Source: JABDMH01 sp965223025 (GTDB taxonomy: Bacteria; Bacteroidota; Bacteroidia; Chitinophagales; Saprospiraceae). Taken from it: a DNA stretch of 64,000 bases. Under the pieces are notes generated by a model. The model had not been told where the DNA came from and made no database searches. It saw only the letters and a program-made list of their open reading frames with translations. Below are positions 26,443 through 35,758 of this stretch, one piece after another. The stretch is taken from positions 2,285,085 to 2,349,084 of the forward strand of contig CBDCVP010000022.1 in NCBI GenBank assembly GCA_965223025.1. The letters are read 5' to 3'. The stretch's first letter is position 1; each line of letters starts with the position of its first letter. A program made the translations under genes and the position numbers.

Positions 26443-27576
26443 ATGACCGATACATCTTTGATCATGAACAAGCTGATAGGTATGAGTCAATATTGGAAGC
26501 CACGAATCTTTGTTGGGATCGTTTTGATTTTGTTGGTGGTCGGGTGCACGGAGGAAGCCCGACGAAGGATGGAGCCGACTCCCATCGCTGTGGGTTCGCT
26601 CAATCAACTGGCAGTGATTGCCGATGAGGAGATATGGAATGGACCCATCGGTGATAGTCTTAGGTTTTATTTTGGTTCAGCGTTTCCCATCCTACCGCAG
26701 CCAGAACCCCTATTTGATCTCAAACATTTTACACCTGATGATCTAGTCAGTGAGCCAGTACGCAAGGAGCTTAAAGCATATTTGATCATGGCGAACCTGG
26801 CTGATGAGGATTCACCTACTAGCCGGGTAGTATCCCAAGATATTGGCCAGCAGAAAGTGAATCGTGCCATGCAAGAGCCCTCGTATACGACCAATGTAGG
26901 TCATGATCGCTGGGCGAAAGACCAATTATTGGTATATCTCTTTGCAGCCAATGAGCAATATTTAACGGATCAATTGGTAGAGAAATTTCCTTCGATTGCC
27001 AAGGTGATTCAGGATCATTACCAAGAGCAGATCGATGCTACAGTCTACCTAGGTGGAGTGAATCACATCGTCATGAACCAGATCGAAAGTACTTTTGGGT
27101 TTCACCTGAAAATACCTTCAACCTATGAGATCAACATCGAAGATGACTCGACCATGTGGTTGATTCAGGAGGGTGACATGGCCGTTTCAAACATTTTAAT
27201 TCATAGGACGCCTTATCGGGATCAAAATCAGTTTTCCAAAGAACAAATCATTGGGCTCCAAGATCGATTGGGTAAGGCATTTGTGAGCACCACCTTAGAA
27301 AACACCTATATGAGGATCAACGATGTCGACCTTCCTGTGTTTACGCAGGCTTTGCAAATGGATGACAACTACTCCGTGGAGGCTAGAGGTATTTGGGAAA
27401 TGGTCGGTGACTTTATGGGAGGTCCATTCCTTACCTACATGATACTGGACGAGCAAAAAAGAGATGTCATTCTCTTAAGTGGGTTTGCCCTTGCTCCCGG
27501 TGAGCGAAAGCGAAATTTCATGCTATACCTGGAGCACATTTTACATTCCTTCGACCTCAGTGGAAATATCAACTGA
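26443..27576 (+). CDS. DUF4837 family lipoprotein
   Basis: This Bacteroidota-specific lipoprotein has 377 residues from the first ATG. Starts at 26464 or 26482 would give a more usual signal peptide of about 22-30 residues before the lipobox (LVVGC). The mature part begins with the family's typical segment on a molecule that 'IWNGPIGDSLR'. The function is unknown. It has two halves of similar length, each with strand-rich sequence; no catalytic motif can be named. It is convergent with htpG. Confidence 0.85.
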   Translation: MTDTSLIMNKLIGMSQYWKPRIFVGIVLILLVVGCTEEARRRMEPTPIAVGSLNQLAVIADEEIWNGPIGDSLRFYFGSAFPILPQPEPLFDLKHFTPDDLVSEPVRKELKAYLIMANLADEDSPTSRVVSQDIGQQKVNRAMQEPSYTTNVGHDRWAKDQLLVYLFAANEQYLTDQLVEKFPSIAKVIQDHYQEQIDATVYLGGVNHIVMNQIESTFGFHLKIPSTYEINIEDDSTMWLIQEGDMAVSNILIHRTPYRDQNQFSKEQIIGLQDRLGKAFVSTTLENTYMRINDVDLPVFTQALQMDDNYSVEARGIWEMVGDFMGGPFLTYMILDEQKRDVILLSGFALAPGERKRNFMLYLEHILHSFDLSGNIN

Positions 27577-27681
27577 CTTTGTTGGCCCCCAGCGGGAGCA
27601 GGGTTCATCAAGCCCCCGTACGGTCGGCAGACATCGTCCATTGGGCGATGGCCTTGCCCTAGTACTTCCCCACCATTGGCA

Positions 27682-29547
27682 TTAGCTCACAAAGGAAAGA
27701 CTGCGCTCAATAAATGCTGTCATTTCAGAGCCTTTCAGCATTTGCTGATTGAGTCTCGCTAAATCATACAGGTATCGGACAAAGTTTTCTTTCTTTTCTT
27801 TACTTCTCATTTTGAGCAACTTATCAGTGATCAGTGGATGATTGCAGTTGACCACCAGATTGTGCATTTCAGGCATATTCATATCTCCCATGCCCTGTAG
27901 ACGTTGCATGTCTTGCATCCTCCGCATAAACTCTGGTTTGGTGATCAATACAGGGTGATCCTTCTCACTCATAGCCTTCATTTGAATGCTGTGGGCATCT
28001 TTCTCCAGGGTCTCCTCAAAGAGTGTTTTGACCTTCTCCTGATCTTTTTCGGAAAGGACGGATTCTGTGGTTTCATCCGTCTGAATTAAATTATCTGGAG
28101 TGTCAGAATCCACTCGCACAAAGACAATATTGTTTTCCTTTTGCTCCAGGTGTTGGATGAAATGATTATCGATGATTTGGTCGAAGACGAGTACATCATA
28201 ACCCCGGTCCTGGGCAGCTTTGATAAAGGTGTCCTGTTCTTTTTCTTGATTGGCGTAGATCATGACCACCTTATCGTGCTTATCGGTCTGCTTGTCCTTG
28301 ATCTGCTCACGATAATCCTCGATCGTGTAATACATTCCTTCTGTGGTCTTAAGGAGTGCAAATTTGGTGGCCTTGGCATAAAACTTCTCCTCCGTGATCA
28401 TCCCATATTTCACGATCGGGGCAATTTCATCCCACTTTTGCTCATATGCTTCTCGATCTTTCTTAAATAGGGATTGAAGTTTTCCGGCTACCTTTTTCGT
28501 GATGTAAGATGTGATCTTCTTGACATTGTGATCACTCTGGAGGTAGCTCCTTGAAACATTAAGTGGGATGTCGGGAGAATCGATGACACCATGAAGTAAG
28601 GTTAAGAATTCTGGTACGATATCCTTCACATCATCGGTGACATACACCTGGTTACTGTACAGTTGGATTTTATTTTTTTGTACCTCAAGTTGCTGTGACA
28701 ATTTTGGGAAATAGAGTATGCCGGTGAGATTGAATGGATAGTCAATGTTCAAATGAATCCAGAACAAAGGTGCTTGACTGTATGGATAGAGCTCCTCGTA
28801 AAACTGCTTATAGTCCTCATCCTTTAAGCTTCTGGGTGACTTTTTCCAGGCTGGATCCGGGTTGTTGATGATGTTATCGACCTCGGTTTTGATTTCTTCT
28901 CTGTCTTCACCCTCACCCTTGTATTCGGTTTCTGTCTTTGTACCAAAACGAATGGGAATAGGTAAGAATCGACAGTATTTCTTCAACAGGCTCTCGATCC
29001 GTGCCTCTTCTAAGAACTCTGTACTCTCATCATTAATGTGGAGCACCACATCTGTACCTCTTTCCTTGGCGTCTGTATATTCGATACGGTACTCAGGCTC
29101 TCCTTCACATTCCCAGTGAACGGTCTTTGCATTTCTGCGGTAAGATTTGGAAAAGACCTCCACACGATCGGCTACCATGAAGGCAGAATAAAATCCCAAT
29201 CCAAAATGACCGATGATGGTGTTGTCCGCCTTGTACTTCTTTACGAACTCCTCAGCGCTGGAAAAAGCCACTTGATTGAGATATTTCTTGATCTCTTCAT
29301 CTGTCATACCGATCCCCCGGTCTCTAATGGTGAGGGTCTTTGCATCTTTATTGACTATGATGTCAATGGTCAGATCGCCCAATTCAGTTTTTATCACACC
29401 TTTATTAGATAGGGTCTTTAATTTTTGAGAAGCATCAATGGCGTTCGATATCAGTTCTCTAAGAAAAATGTCGTGATCAGAGTAGAGAAATTTCTTGATG
29501 ATGGGAAATATGTTTTGAGTCTCTACTGATATGGCTCCTTTCTCCAT
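27682..29547 (-). CDS. htpG: Chaperone HtpG (Hsp90)
   Basis: This ATP-dependent cytosolic chaperone has 621 residues from the ATG at 29547 (MEKGAIS), the length expected for bacterial Hsp90. The open frame goes on to 29631, but the extra 28 residues are not family-like. The N-terminal GHKL ATP site has ELISNAIDAS, the DRGIGMT loop, and GHFGLGFYSAF. The middle domain has SRSYLQSD and the catalytic-arginine region. The C-terminal dimerisation domain ends with an Asn-Gln-Gln-Met helix. It lacks the eukaryotic MEEVD tail. No CIRCE-like repeat was seen upstream. Confidence 0.96.
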   Translation of the reverse strand: MEKGAISVETQNIFPIIKKFLYSDHDIFLRELISNAIDASQKLKTLSNKGVIKTELGDLTIDIIVNKDAKTLTIRDRGIGMTDEEIKKYLNQVAFSSAEEFVKKYKADNTIIGHFGLGFYSAFMVADRVEVFSKSYRRNAKTVHWECEGEPEYRIEYTDAKERGTDVVLHINDESTEFLEEARIESLLKKYCRFLPIPIRFGTKTETEYKGEGEDREEIKTEVDNIINNPDPAWKKSPRSLKDEDYKQFYEELYPYSQAPLFWIHLNIDYPFNLTGILYFPKLSQQLEVQKNKIQLYSNQVYVTDDVKDIVPEFLTLLHGVIDSPDIPLNVSRSYLQSDHNVKKITSYITKKVAGKLQSLFKKDREAYEQKWDEIAPIVKYGMITEEKFYAKATKFALLKTTEGMYYTIEDYREQIKDKQTDKHDKVVMIYANQEKEQDTFIKAAQDRGYDVLVFDQIIDNHFIQHLEQKENNIVFVRVDSDTPDNLIQTDETTESVLSEKDQEKVKTLFEETLEKDAHSIQMKAMSEKDHPVLITKPEFMRRMQDMQRLQGMGDMNMPEMHNLVVNCNHPLITDKLLKMRSKEKKENFVRYLYDLARLNQQMLKGSEMTAFIERSLSFVS

Positions 29548-29898
29548 AATATGAATATGTCTTGATTTGCTAAATGAATTGTTACGATCACTTTTCGACA
29601 AAGGGTGTGCCACCAGCTCATTTACTGACAAAATGGCTTATTGAAGTGCCATGCTCAGCCAACCTGGACACTTTATGCTTGGTAAATGGCACTAATAGCT
29701 GTCAACCTTTCATCTTGCTGTTGCGAATTTCTGCTTTATCAACCTGAGGGGTACCCATCATCTTTGACCTTAAGAGTCACTTGATTCAAGGGTGAGAGGT
29801 CGATAAGAATTAAATTGGAGAGAAAATCGTACGAATGTTTGCATAATTAGAATAAAGAATGTACATTTGATATGTAAATAATTTATAATAAGTATTAT

Positions 29899-29911
29899 AC
29901 TGATAATCAGT
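29899..29911. repeat. Inverted repeat ACTGAT-A-ATCAGT, possible operator
   Basis: Two perfect 6-bp arms around a single A form a palindrome typical of a dimeric regulator site. It lies about 68 bp upstream of the sigma-54-like element. No protein can be assigned. Confidence 0.35.
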
Positions 29912-29966
29912 TAAATAAGAAATAGTTCAGATTTTTATTTGAATTTTTTCTCATAAAAGTAAAGTT

Positions 29967-29982
29967 TGGCATGTATTATGCA
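29967..29982 (+). promoter_or_regulatory. Sigma-54-like -24/-12 promoter
   Basis: The 16 bases read TGGCATG-TATT-ATGCA. The sigma-54 consensus is TGGCACG-N4-TTGCA, so the GG (29968-29969) and GC (29980-29981) doublets have exactly the required spacing, and 10 of 12 defined bases match. Transcription would start near 29992. Whether this organism has RpoN is not shown in this window. Confidence 0.45.
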
Positions 29983-29991
29983 ATAACTGAT

Positions 29992-30106
29992 GATGTATGC
30001 AATTGACAAATAAACTAGAACGCATATAAAATATACATAAGCACACGTCAATTATCTCATGGTCTGGACCGGTTCTTAACATAGGGGGAAAGAGCCGGTC
30101 TTTTTT
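29992..30106 (+). ncRNA. Candidate small RNA upstream of ileS
   Basis: The span runs from the start site predicted by the sigma-54-like element to the end of the U-tract, about 115 nt. AATTGAC (30001-30007) can pair with GTCAATT (30047-30053) to close a 39-nt internal region, and the 3' end is the terminator hairpin. It contains only a six-codon ATG frame at 29993. I recognise no Rfam family (not 6S, tmRNA or SRP RNA). Confidence 0.4.
30067..30106 (+). terminator. Intrinsic terminator
   Basis: A 10-bp stem (30067-30076 with 30091-30100, one G-U pair, six of the pairs from GACCGG/CCGGTC) closes a 14-nt loop and is followed directly by six T (30101-30106). Read on the plus strand it can only end a transcript that starts between htpG and this point. 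Confidence 0.8.
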
Positions 30107-30188
30107 ATGCCTCAAAATGAGATGTCACAGCTTTACATGCTTAGCTTCAGCCTGAAGCAAGCATTCCATTAAATTGCATCGATCTGGC

Positions 30189-30217
30189 TTGACAGTGCAA
30201 TGGAAGGCCTATCTTTG
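30189..30217 (+). promoter_or_regulatory. ileS promoter (TTG-N18-TATCTTTG)
   Basis: TTG at 30189-30191 and TATCTTTG at 30210-30217 form the best full Bacteroidota promoter in the window (-33 element, 18-nt spacer, perfect -7 box). The ileS ATG follows 29 nt after the box. Confidence 0.75.
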
Positions 30218-30246
30218 CGCCCGAATCTAGTACAGGTAATATCACA

Positions 30247-33200
30247 ATGAGTTATAGATCCTTTAAGGGGCTGGATCTACCGGCCATCGATCAGGAGATC
30301 AGTACATTCTGGAATGATCAATGTATTTTTCAAAAAAGCGTTGACCCGGCAAGAGGTCCGTCCTTTGTCTTTTATGAAGGACCACCCTCGGCCAATGGAA
30401 AACCGGGCATACACCATGTGATGGCGCGTACCGTCAAGGATCTCTTCTGCAGGTATCAGACGATGCAGGGAAAGTCGGTTTTGCGAAAAGGTGGATGGGA
30501 CACACATGGATTGCCCATCGAACTGGCCGTTGAAAAGGAACTGGGTATTACCAAAGAGGACATTGGCAAGACCATATCTGTGGATGAGTATAATGCTCAG
30601 TGCAGAAAGACTGTCATGAGATACAAGGATCTGTGGGACGACCTAACCCGCAAGATGGGATACTGGGTAGACCTCGAAAACCCGTACATCACTTTCGAAA
30701 ATTCTTATATAGAGTCCGTATGGTACCTGCTGAAACGCCTTTACGACAAGGGCTACTTATACAAGGGCTATACCATTCAGCCCTATTCGCCGGCTGCTGG
30801 CACAGGACTGAGCACCCATGAGCTCAATATGCCTGGAGCATACCGAGAGGTGAAAGATATTTCGGCTGTGGCACAGTTTAAGGTGATTGAGAATGCTCAA
30901 TCAAGGATATTATTTGAGCAGCTGAAGGAAGGAGAGGTGTATTTTCTGGCCTGGACGACCACACCCTGGACCTTGCCATCCAATACAGCCCTTGCAGTAG
31001 GAAAGAAGATCAAATATGTACTTGTAAAGACTTTTAATCCTTACACCAAGCTGCCCGTAAATCTGATTTTGGCGGCCGACCTGGTTGAACGGTGGTTTGA
31101 TGCCCAGCAGCGTGAAGCAGATATGGCTACCTATAATCCCGGTGACAAGATCATACCATATCGCATCATTGGGCATTATCTGGGAAGTGACCTAGAGGGC
31201 ATTTCCTACGAACAGTTATTGCCCTACAGCCAACCCTCCGATGGAGAGGCATTTAGGGTTCTATTAGGCGACTTTGTCACCATCGAAGACGGTACCGGTA
31301 TTGTGCATATTGCTCCTTCTTTTGGGGCAGATGATATGAGAGTAGCCAGAAAATATGGCATTGGATCTCTCACCTTGGTCGATCCTCAGGGAAAGTTTAC
31401 TGATGAAGCCGGACCTCTGGCAGGTAGATATGTGAAAGATTACAAGGACGATCCTTCCTATGTCAATGTGGACATCGATATCACGGTGCAGTTGAAAAAA
31501 GAAAACAAGGCATTTAATATCCAAAAGTACACGCACAGCTATCCACACTGCTGGCGCACTGATAAGCCAGTACTGTACTATCCATTAGACAGTTGGTTTA
31601 TACGCTCCACAGCGGCCAAGGACAGGATGGTGGAGTTGAATAAACAGATCAACTGGAAACCGGCCCATACTGGCGAAAAAAGATTTGGTCACTGGCTGGA
31701 GAATTTGCAAGATTGGAATTTGTCAAGGTCCAGGTTTTGGGGTATTCCACTACCGATTTGGCGTACAGCAGATCACACGGAAGAAGTATGCATCGGTTCC
31801 CTTGAGGAGTTGGCTGGTGCCATAGAACATGCCAACGAAGTCCTTGGGCTTTCACAAGAAGTGCCTGCGGATTTGCACCGACCCTACATGGACGAGATCG
31901 TCCTGGTGTCAAAACAGGGTCAGGAGATGAAGCGAGAAATTGACCTCATCGATGTCTGGTTTGATAGTGGCGCCATGCCATATGCTCAATGGCATTATCC
32001 ATTTGAAAACCAAGCAACTCTTGCTAAGAACTTTCCGGCGGATTTCATCGCTGAGGGAGTGGACCAAACCAGAGGTTGGTTTTTTACACTGCATGCTATC
32101 GCGGTCATGGTTTTTGACAGCATTGCTTTTAAGAATGTGGTGTCGAATGGGCTGGTGCAAGATAAAGTAGGTCGTAAGATGTCAAAACGATGGGGCAACA
32201 CCGTAGAACCATTTGACACCATTGCAAAGTATGGAGCCGATGCCACCAGATGGTACATGGTATCAAATGCGCAACCCTGGGACAACTTAAAATTTGACCT
32301 TGCGGGCATTGCAGAGGTACAAAGGAAATTTTTTGGCACCCTATTCAACACGTATGCTTTTTTCAGTCTTTATGCCAATATTGACCAATTTCTCTTCAAA
32401 GAAACTGAGGTAGCACCTGCAGATCGACCAGAGATTGATCGATGGATCATCTCATTATTGCAAAAACTGGTGTCTGAGGTGAATGAAGAATATGCGAACT
32501 ACGAACCAACCAACGCAGCTAGAAAGATTCAAGATTTTGTCGGTGATCACATGAGCAATTGGTTTGTACGCTTAAGTCGCCGCAGGTTCTGGAAGGGTGA
32601 TTATTCCACCGATAAGATCTCCGCATATCAGACACTCTATACCTGTCTGCTGACGGTGGCCAAACTAGGTGCTCCGATAGCACCGTTCTTTATGGATTGG
32701 TTATACAAAAACCTCAACGACCCTACAGGTAAGGAACCACATGCATCGGTACATTTAAGTATGTTTCCCAAGGCAAGCACGGAGTTTCGGGATGAGGCTT
32801 TGGAACAACGGATGAGTTATGCACAGAAGATATCTTCCCTCGTGCTTTCTCTCAGAAAGAAGGAGAACATTCGAGTTCGGCAACCCCTGAAGCGAGTGCT
32901 GCTACCCATTCTAGATCCAACATTTAAGACCCAGATGGAAGCTGTAAAAAACTTGGTGTTGTCTGAAGTGAACGTCAAGGACATAGAATATATCCATGAT
33001 GCAGAAGGGTTGATTAAGAAAAACATCAAGCCGAATTTTAAGACACTAGGTAGGCGACTAGGTCCCCATATGAAGCAAGCTGCCCAGTTGATCGCGGGAT
33101 TTGATCAGCAAGATATTGCGTCCATTGAAAGCAATGGTTCTTATGTCTTAGAGATTGAAGGGACAAGTTATTCATTGACGCAAGATGACTTTATCATTGG

Positions 33201-33543
33201 ATCGGAAGATATTCCAGGATGGCAGGTGGCAAGCGATGGTCCCATCACTGTGGCATTGGATACCACCTTGGATGATGACTTGATAGCGGAAGGAACGGCA
33301 AGAGAATTGGTTAACCGCATACAAAACCTCCGCAAAGCAAAGGCATTTGAAGTGACAGACCGGATCATCGTAAATCTGCAACAGCACGCTGCCATTCAGC
33401 CAGCCATTGACCACTATGCTGCTTATATTCAGGCTGAAGTGCTGGCCAGTGAGATCGTGCTGACCCAGCAACTATCGGGAGATACCGTAGAATTGTTTGA
33501 TGGTGTGCAGCTGGTTGTTGACCTTGAGAAGAGCGTTAATTAG
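30247..33543 (+). CDS. ileS: Isoleucyl-tRNA synthetase, eukaryote-like long form
   Basis: IleRS charges tRNA-Ile and edits valine. The 1098-residue enzyme has the HIGH-type motif GIHHV (54-58), the GWDTHGLPIE block, an editing (CP1) domain, KMSKR at 644-648, and an anticodon-binding C-terminal region. The length and the C-terminal extension without the CxxC zinc pair of E. coli IleRS fit the type 2 (eukaryote-like) group; type 2 enzymes are commonly less sensitive to mupirocin (known of the group, not tested here). It is transcribed alone from the promoter at 30189-30217. Confidence 0.96.
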   Translation: MSYRSFKGLDLPAIDQEISTFWNDQCIFQKSVDPARGPSFVFYEGPPSANGKPGIHHVMARTVKDLFCRYQTMQGKSVLRKGGWDTHGLPIELAVEKELGITKEDIGKTISVDEYNAQCRKTVMRYKDLWDDLTRKMGYWVDLENPYITFENSYIESVWYLLKRLYDKGYLYKGYTIQPYSPAAGTGLSTHELNMPGAYREVKDISAVAQFKVIENAQSRILFEQLKEGEVYFLAWTTTPWTLPSNTALAVGKKIKYVLVKTFNPYTKLPVNLILAADLVERWFDAQQREADMATYNPGDKIIPYRIIGHYLGSDLEGISYEQLLPYSQPSDGEAFRVLLGDFVTIEDGTGIVHIAPSFGADDMRVARKYGIGSLTLVDPQGKFTDEAGPLAGRYVKDYKDDPSYVNVDIDITVQLKKENKAFNIQKYTHSYPHCWRTDKPVLYYPLDSWFIRSTAAKDRMVELNKQINWKPAHTGEKRFGHWLENLQDWNLSRSRFWGIPLPIWRTADHTEEVCIGSLEELAGAIEHANEVLGLSQEVPADLHRPYMDEIVLVSKQGQEMKREIDLIDVWFDSGAMPYAQWHYPFENQATLAKNFPADFIAEGVDQTRGWFFTLHAIAVMVFDSIAFKNVVSNGLVQDKVGRKMSKRWGNTVEPFDTIAKYGADATRWYMVSNAQPWDNLKFDLAGIAEVQRKFFGTLFNTYAFFSLYANIDQFLFKETEVAPADRPEIDRWIISLLQKLVSEVNEEYANYEPTNAARKIQDFVGDHMSNWFVRLSRRRFWKGDYSTDKISAYQTLYTCLLTVAKLGAPIAPFFMDWLYKNLNDPTGKEPHASVHLSMFPKASTEFRDEALEQRMSYAQKISSLVLSLRKKENIRVRQPLKRVLLPILDPTFKTQMEAVKNLVLSEVNVKDIEYIHDAEGLIKKNIKPNFKTLGRRLGPHMKQAAQLIAGFDQQDIASIESNGSYVLEIEGTSYSLTQDDFIIGSEDIPGWQVASDGPITVALDTTLDDDLIAEGTARELVNRIQNLRKAKAFEVTDRIIVNLQQHAAIQPAIDHYAAYIQAEVLASEIVLTQQLSGDTVELFDGVQLVVDLEKSVN

Positions 33544-33702
33544 TAACTGAGTTTTACTTTTTCCACAGGACGGGAGCCCTTTTTACTCAGTAGGGATCAC
33601 TTCCACCCAGATCCACACAGTTAGGCACTCTGTCCGGCATAGGTTGGGGACCGAGGTGAGAGGGCTCCTATCGCACATGCCCTTTTGCACATCAGCTGTA
33701 AT

Positions 33703-34062
33703 TTAGCTCAACAATCGTAGGCCCAGCAGCAATCCGATTAAGCAGGCAGAGACACTTAGTGTGATGTTTAAGATCGCGTAGTGCCACTGACCATTCTGGA
33801 TAAAGAGAAGGGTTTCAGCAGTGAACGTAGAGAAGGTACTAAAGCCTCCACAAAAGCCTACCATCCAAAAGAAGGACCATTGGCCTGTCAAGCCTCCTCG
33901 ATAACTATAACCCATCAGGGCTCCTAGGATGATGCTGCTGACCAAATTGGCCACAAAAGTAGCCCAAGCAAAATCTAGTTGATATTGCGTCATCCATTTG
34001 GAAATCGAGAAACGAAGTACACTCCCAAGTCCCCCACCCACAAACACCGCTAGCCAGTTCAT
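33703..34062 (-). CDS. crcB: Fluoride channel CrcB/Fluc
   Basis: This 119-residue inner-membrane protein exports fluoride as a dual-topology dimer. It has four transmembrane helices, the early GGGLGSVLRF motif, and the signature GFCGGFSTFSTF (about 73-84) that lines the pore and holds the central sodium. It follows the WecA/TagO-like gene by 30 nt on the same strand. I see no fluoride riboswitch in that short gap. Confidence 0.94.
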   Translation of the reverse strand: MNWLAVFVGGGLGSVLRFSISKWMTQYQLDFAWATFVANLVSSIILGALMGYSYRGGLTGQWSFFWMVGFCGGFSTFSTFTAETLLFIQNGQWHYAILNITLSVSACLIGLLLGLRLLS

Positions 34063-34092
34063 CTCCTTTTTTTTACGTTGATTATGCGACCA

Positions 34093-35160
34093 TCATTGCA
34101 TTCCTAAGTGGCGTTGTTGTGCCTGCTTGTTTCTTCTCCATACCAGCAATGCAGCGGTAAAGAGGGTGGCAGAGCCAAGTATCAGGAGCAGCAGGTTGAA
34201 AGTGCCCAGATGTTGAAACTGAAACGACATGATAATAAATAAAACGTTGATCACGACCAAAATGGAAGTGGCCTGCATATGGCTCAGTCCGCAGTCGATC
34301 ATCAAATGGTGAATGTGATTGCGATCTGCTGTCAGTGGTGATCTTCCTCTGACAATCCGGGTGAGAAACACCCGCAATGTGTCGAACAACGGCAGTATCA
34401 AAATGCCAATGGCTACTGCGGGCACTGCCTTGACAGCATATGGGGAGCCTTCCAGCTCATTGTGAAGTTCGATAAACTGCAAGGTCAATATGGCACAAAT
34501 CAGTCCCACCAACAGAGCACCGGTATCTCCCATAAAGATCTTCGCCGGTGTGATGTTGTATCTCAAAAATGCTATGGTTGATCCTGCCAGGGACATGGCC
34601 ACTACTGCCATTTCTACATGACCGATCAATAAAAACCAGGTGCCCAAAACTACCGCGATCAAAGTGCTGATGCTCCCCGATAGGCCATTGATTCCGTCAA
34701 TGAGATTAAAAGCATTGATGATGACCAAAATAGCGAAGATGGAAAGAGGTATGCCCACTACATCGGGGATCTCGTATACACCAAAGATACCATATAGACT
34801 GGTGAGCTTTACATTTGACTTGACCACCAAAATGGCGGCGGCAAACACCTCACCCGCCACTTTGCGCCAGGGAGCCATGGGTAGAATGTCGTCCTTCGCT
34901 CCAATCAGGAAAACGATGATGAAGGAACAGAGTACATATTGGAGATCCCCAAATACGTTGAATGGTGTCCACAGTACGATGGAAAATATGACACCTGCAA
35001 AAATGCCGATGCCACCAAGAGATGGAGTTGGGTTTTTATGGGACTTTCGTTCATCAGGAATGTCAACCAAGTTTTTTTTGGCAGCTACGTTGATGATGGA
35101 GGGAATGGCAAAATACGTCAATGTAAAGGCCGTGATAAAACTGAGAATGACGTCATACAT
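34093..35160 (-). CDS. Undecaprenyl-phosphate sugar-1-phosphate transferase, WecA/TagO (MraY) family
   Basis: This 355-residue integral membrane enzyme moves a sugar-1-phosphate (usually GlcNAc-1-P) from UDP-sugar to undecaprenyl phosphate, the first step of O-antigen, teichoic or other surface glycan synthesis. It has about ten helices, the Asp pair in GAKDDI, the NAFNLIDGINGL block, FMGDTGALLVG and the RNHIHH loop (the HIHH motif of WecA-type enzymes, unlike MraY). It follows a small lipoprotein gene by 4 nt and precedes crcB. uppS, which makes the lipid carrier, is encoded close by on the other strand. Confidence 0.93.
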   Translation of the reverse strand: MYDVILSFITAFTLTYFAIPSIINVAAKKNLVDIPDERKSHKNPTPSLGGIGIFAGVIFSIVLWTPFNVFGDLQYVLCSFIIVFLIGAKDDILPMAPWRKVAGEVFAAAILVVKSNVKLTSLYGIFGVYEIPDVVGIPLSIFAILVIINAFNLIDGINGLSGSISTLIAVVLGTWFLLIGHVEMAVVAMSLAGSTIAFLRYNITPAKIFMGDTGALLVGLICAILTLQFIELHNELEGSPYAVKAVPAVAIGILILPLFDTLRVFLTRIVRGRSPLTADRNHIHHLMIDCGLSHMQATSILVVINVLFIIMSFQFQHLGTFNLLLLILGSATLFTAALLVWRRNKQAQQRHLGMQ

Positions 35161-35164
35161 CTAT

Positions 35165-35665
35165 CTAGTTTTCGTCAAAGTGTTCTTTTAGTTTCTTTGC
35201 CCATTCCTCGAGATCACGACTAAAGCCTATCAATATTTTTTCCAGCTCACTCAAGTTTGTTTTGAGAAATGCCTCTAGTTCAAGTCCGCTTTCTTCCGCC
35301 ACTTCTTCGAGATGGTGTGTCATCTTGACACTGGTCGGATTGTTCTCATTGGCCAGTTCCTGAATCATTCCACTGCCATACCTCGCTGCGTAGTACTTCA
35401 AACTATTGATCCAGAAAGTCCGCTTTTCGCTGCTGCTCATCTTATTTTCGAAGTGATCATAGCATTCGACGATATAGGTTTCAAAGATGTCATCGCTGGC
35501 CTTCCAGTCTTTTTCGGAGTCTGTATCCCGCTGATCGAGCACATCTATGAAGTTGCTGTATGTCTCTAGAAAGTCAGATTTACTAGATCCACATGTCATC
35601 ACATAGCAAGATAATGATATGCTGGAACACAAGACGAAACAGGCAGATAGCTGCAAATTATTCAT
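35165..35665 (-). CDS. Small exported protein, probable lipoprotein, unknown function
   Basis: This protein has 166 residues from the ATG at 35665. The frame continues to a GTG at 35695, but a promoter box (35671-35678) lies in between. A hydrophobic signal ends with two cysteines, at Ser-Leu-Ser-Cys and Met-Thr-Cys-Gly, either of which might be lipid-modified; neither is a canonical lipobox. The rest is acidic and helical, with long Glu/Leu-rich amphipathic stretches near the C-terminus. It resembles small Bacteroidota lipoproteins of unknown role. It heads an operon with the WecA/TagO-like gene. Confidence 0.7.
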   Translation of the reverse strand: MNNLQLSACFVLCSSISLSCYVMTCGSSKSDFLETYSNFIDVLDQRDTDSEKDWKASDDIFETYIVECYDHFENKMSSSEKRTFWINSLKYYAARYGSGMIQELANENNPTSVKMTHHLEEVAEESGLELEAFLKTNLSELEKILIGFSRDLEEWAKKLKEHFDEN

Positions 35666-35670
35666 AGGGT

Positions 35671-35678
35671 CAAATGTA
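35671..35678 (-). promoter_or_regulatory. -7 promoter box (TACATTTG) for the lipoprotein operon
   Basis: The minus strand reads TACATTTG, a full TAnnTTTG match, ending 5 nt before the ATG at 35665. The mRNA would have almost no leader. Confidence 0.5.
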
Positions 35679-35758
35679 TGATATTTCCAAGTCACATCCA
35701 GACCTCATCATCTTCATTCACCCTGGTTGATCACGGTATTAGATCATCGCATGGTCCT

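Larger units (their letters stand above)
29548..30246. other. 699-bp divergent region between htpG and ileS
   Basis: This is the longest gene-free stretch. From 29830 to 30060 it is strongly AT-rich. It holds a perfect inverted repeat ACTGAT-A-ATCAGT (29899-29911), a sigma-54-like -24/-12 element (29967-29982), a strong intrinsic terminator (30067-30106) and the ileS promoter (30189-30217). The terminator faces the same way as ileS but ends before its promoter, which points to a separate short transcript. Confidence 0.7.

Noticed and set aside
27632..27650. 8-bp hairpin between the convergent DUF4837 and htpG genes
   Set aside because: Stem with one G-U pair and a 3-nt loop, but no T-run on either side; not enough to call a terminator.
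29993..30013. Six-codon open frame (MYAIDK) at the predicted start of the small RNA
   Set aside because: It has one Ile codon, which could suggest an ileS leader peptide, but it is too short and lacks a run of Ile codons; the terminator also lies before the ileS promoter.
33544..33702. Nested inverted repeats (ACTGAGT/ACTCAGT and GGAGCCCT/AGGGCTCC) between ileS and crcB
   Set aside because: The arms are separated by long loops and no T-run follows; probably weak structure near the end of convergent genes.
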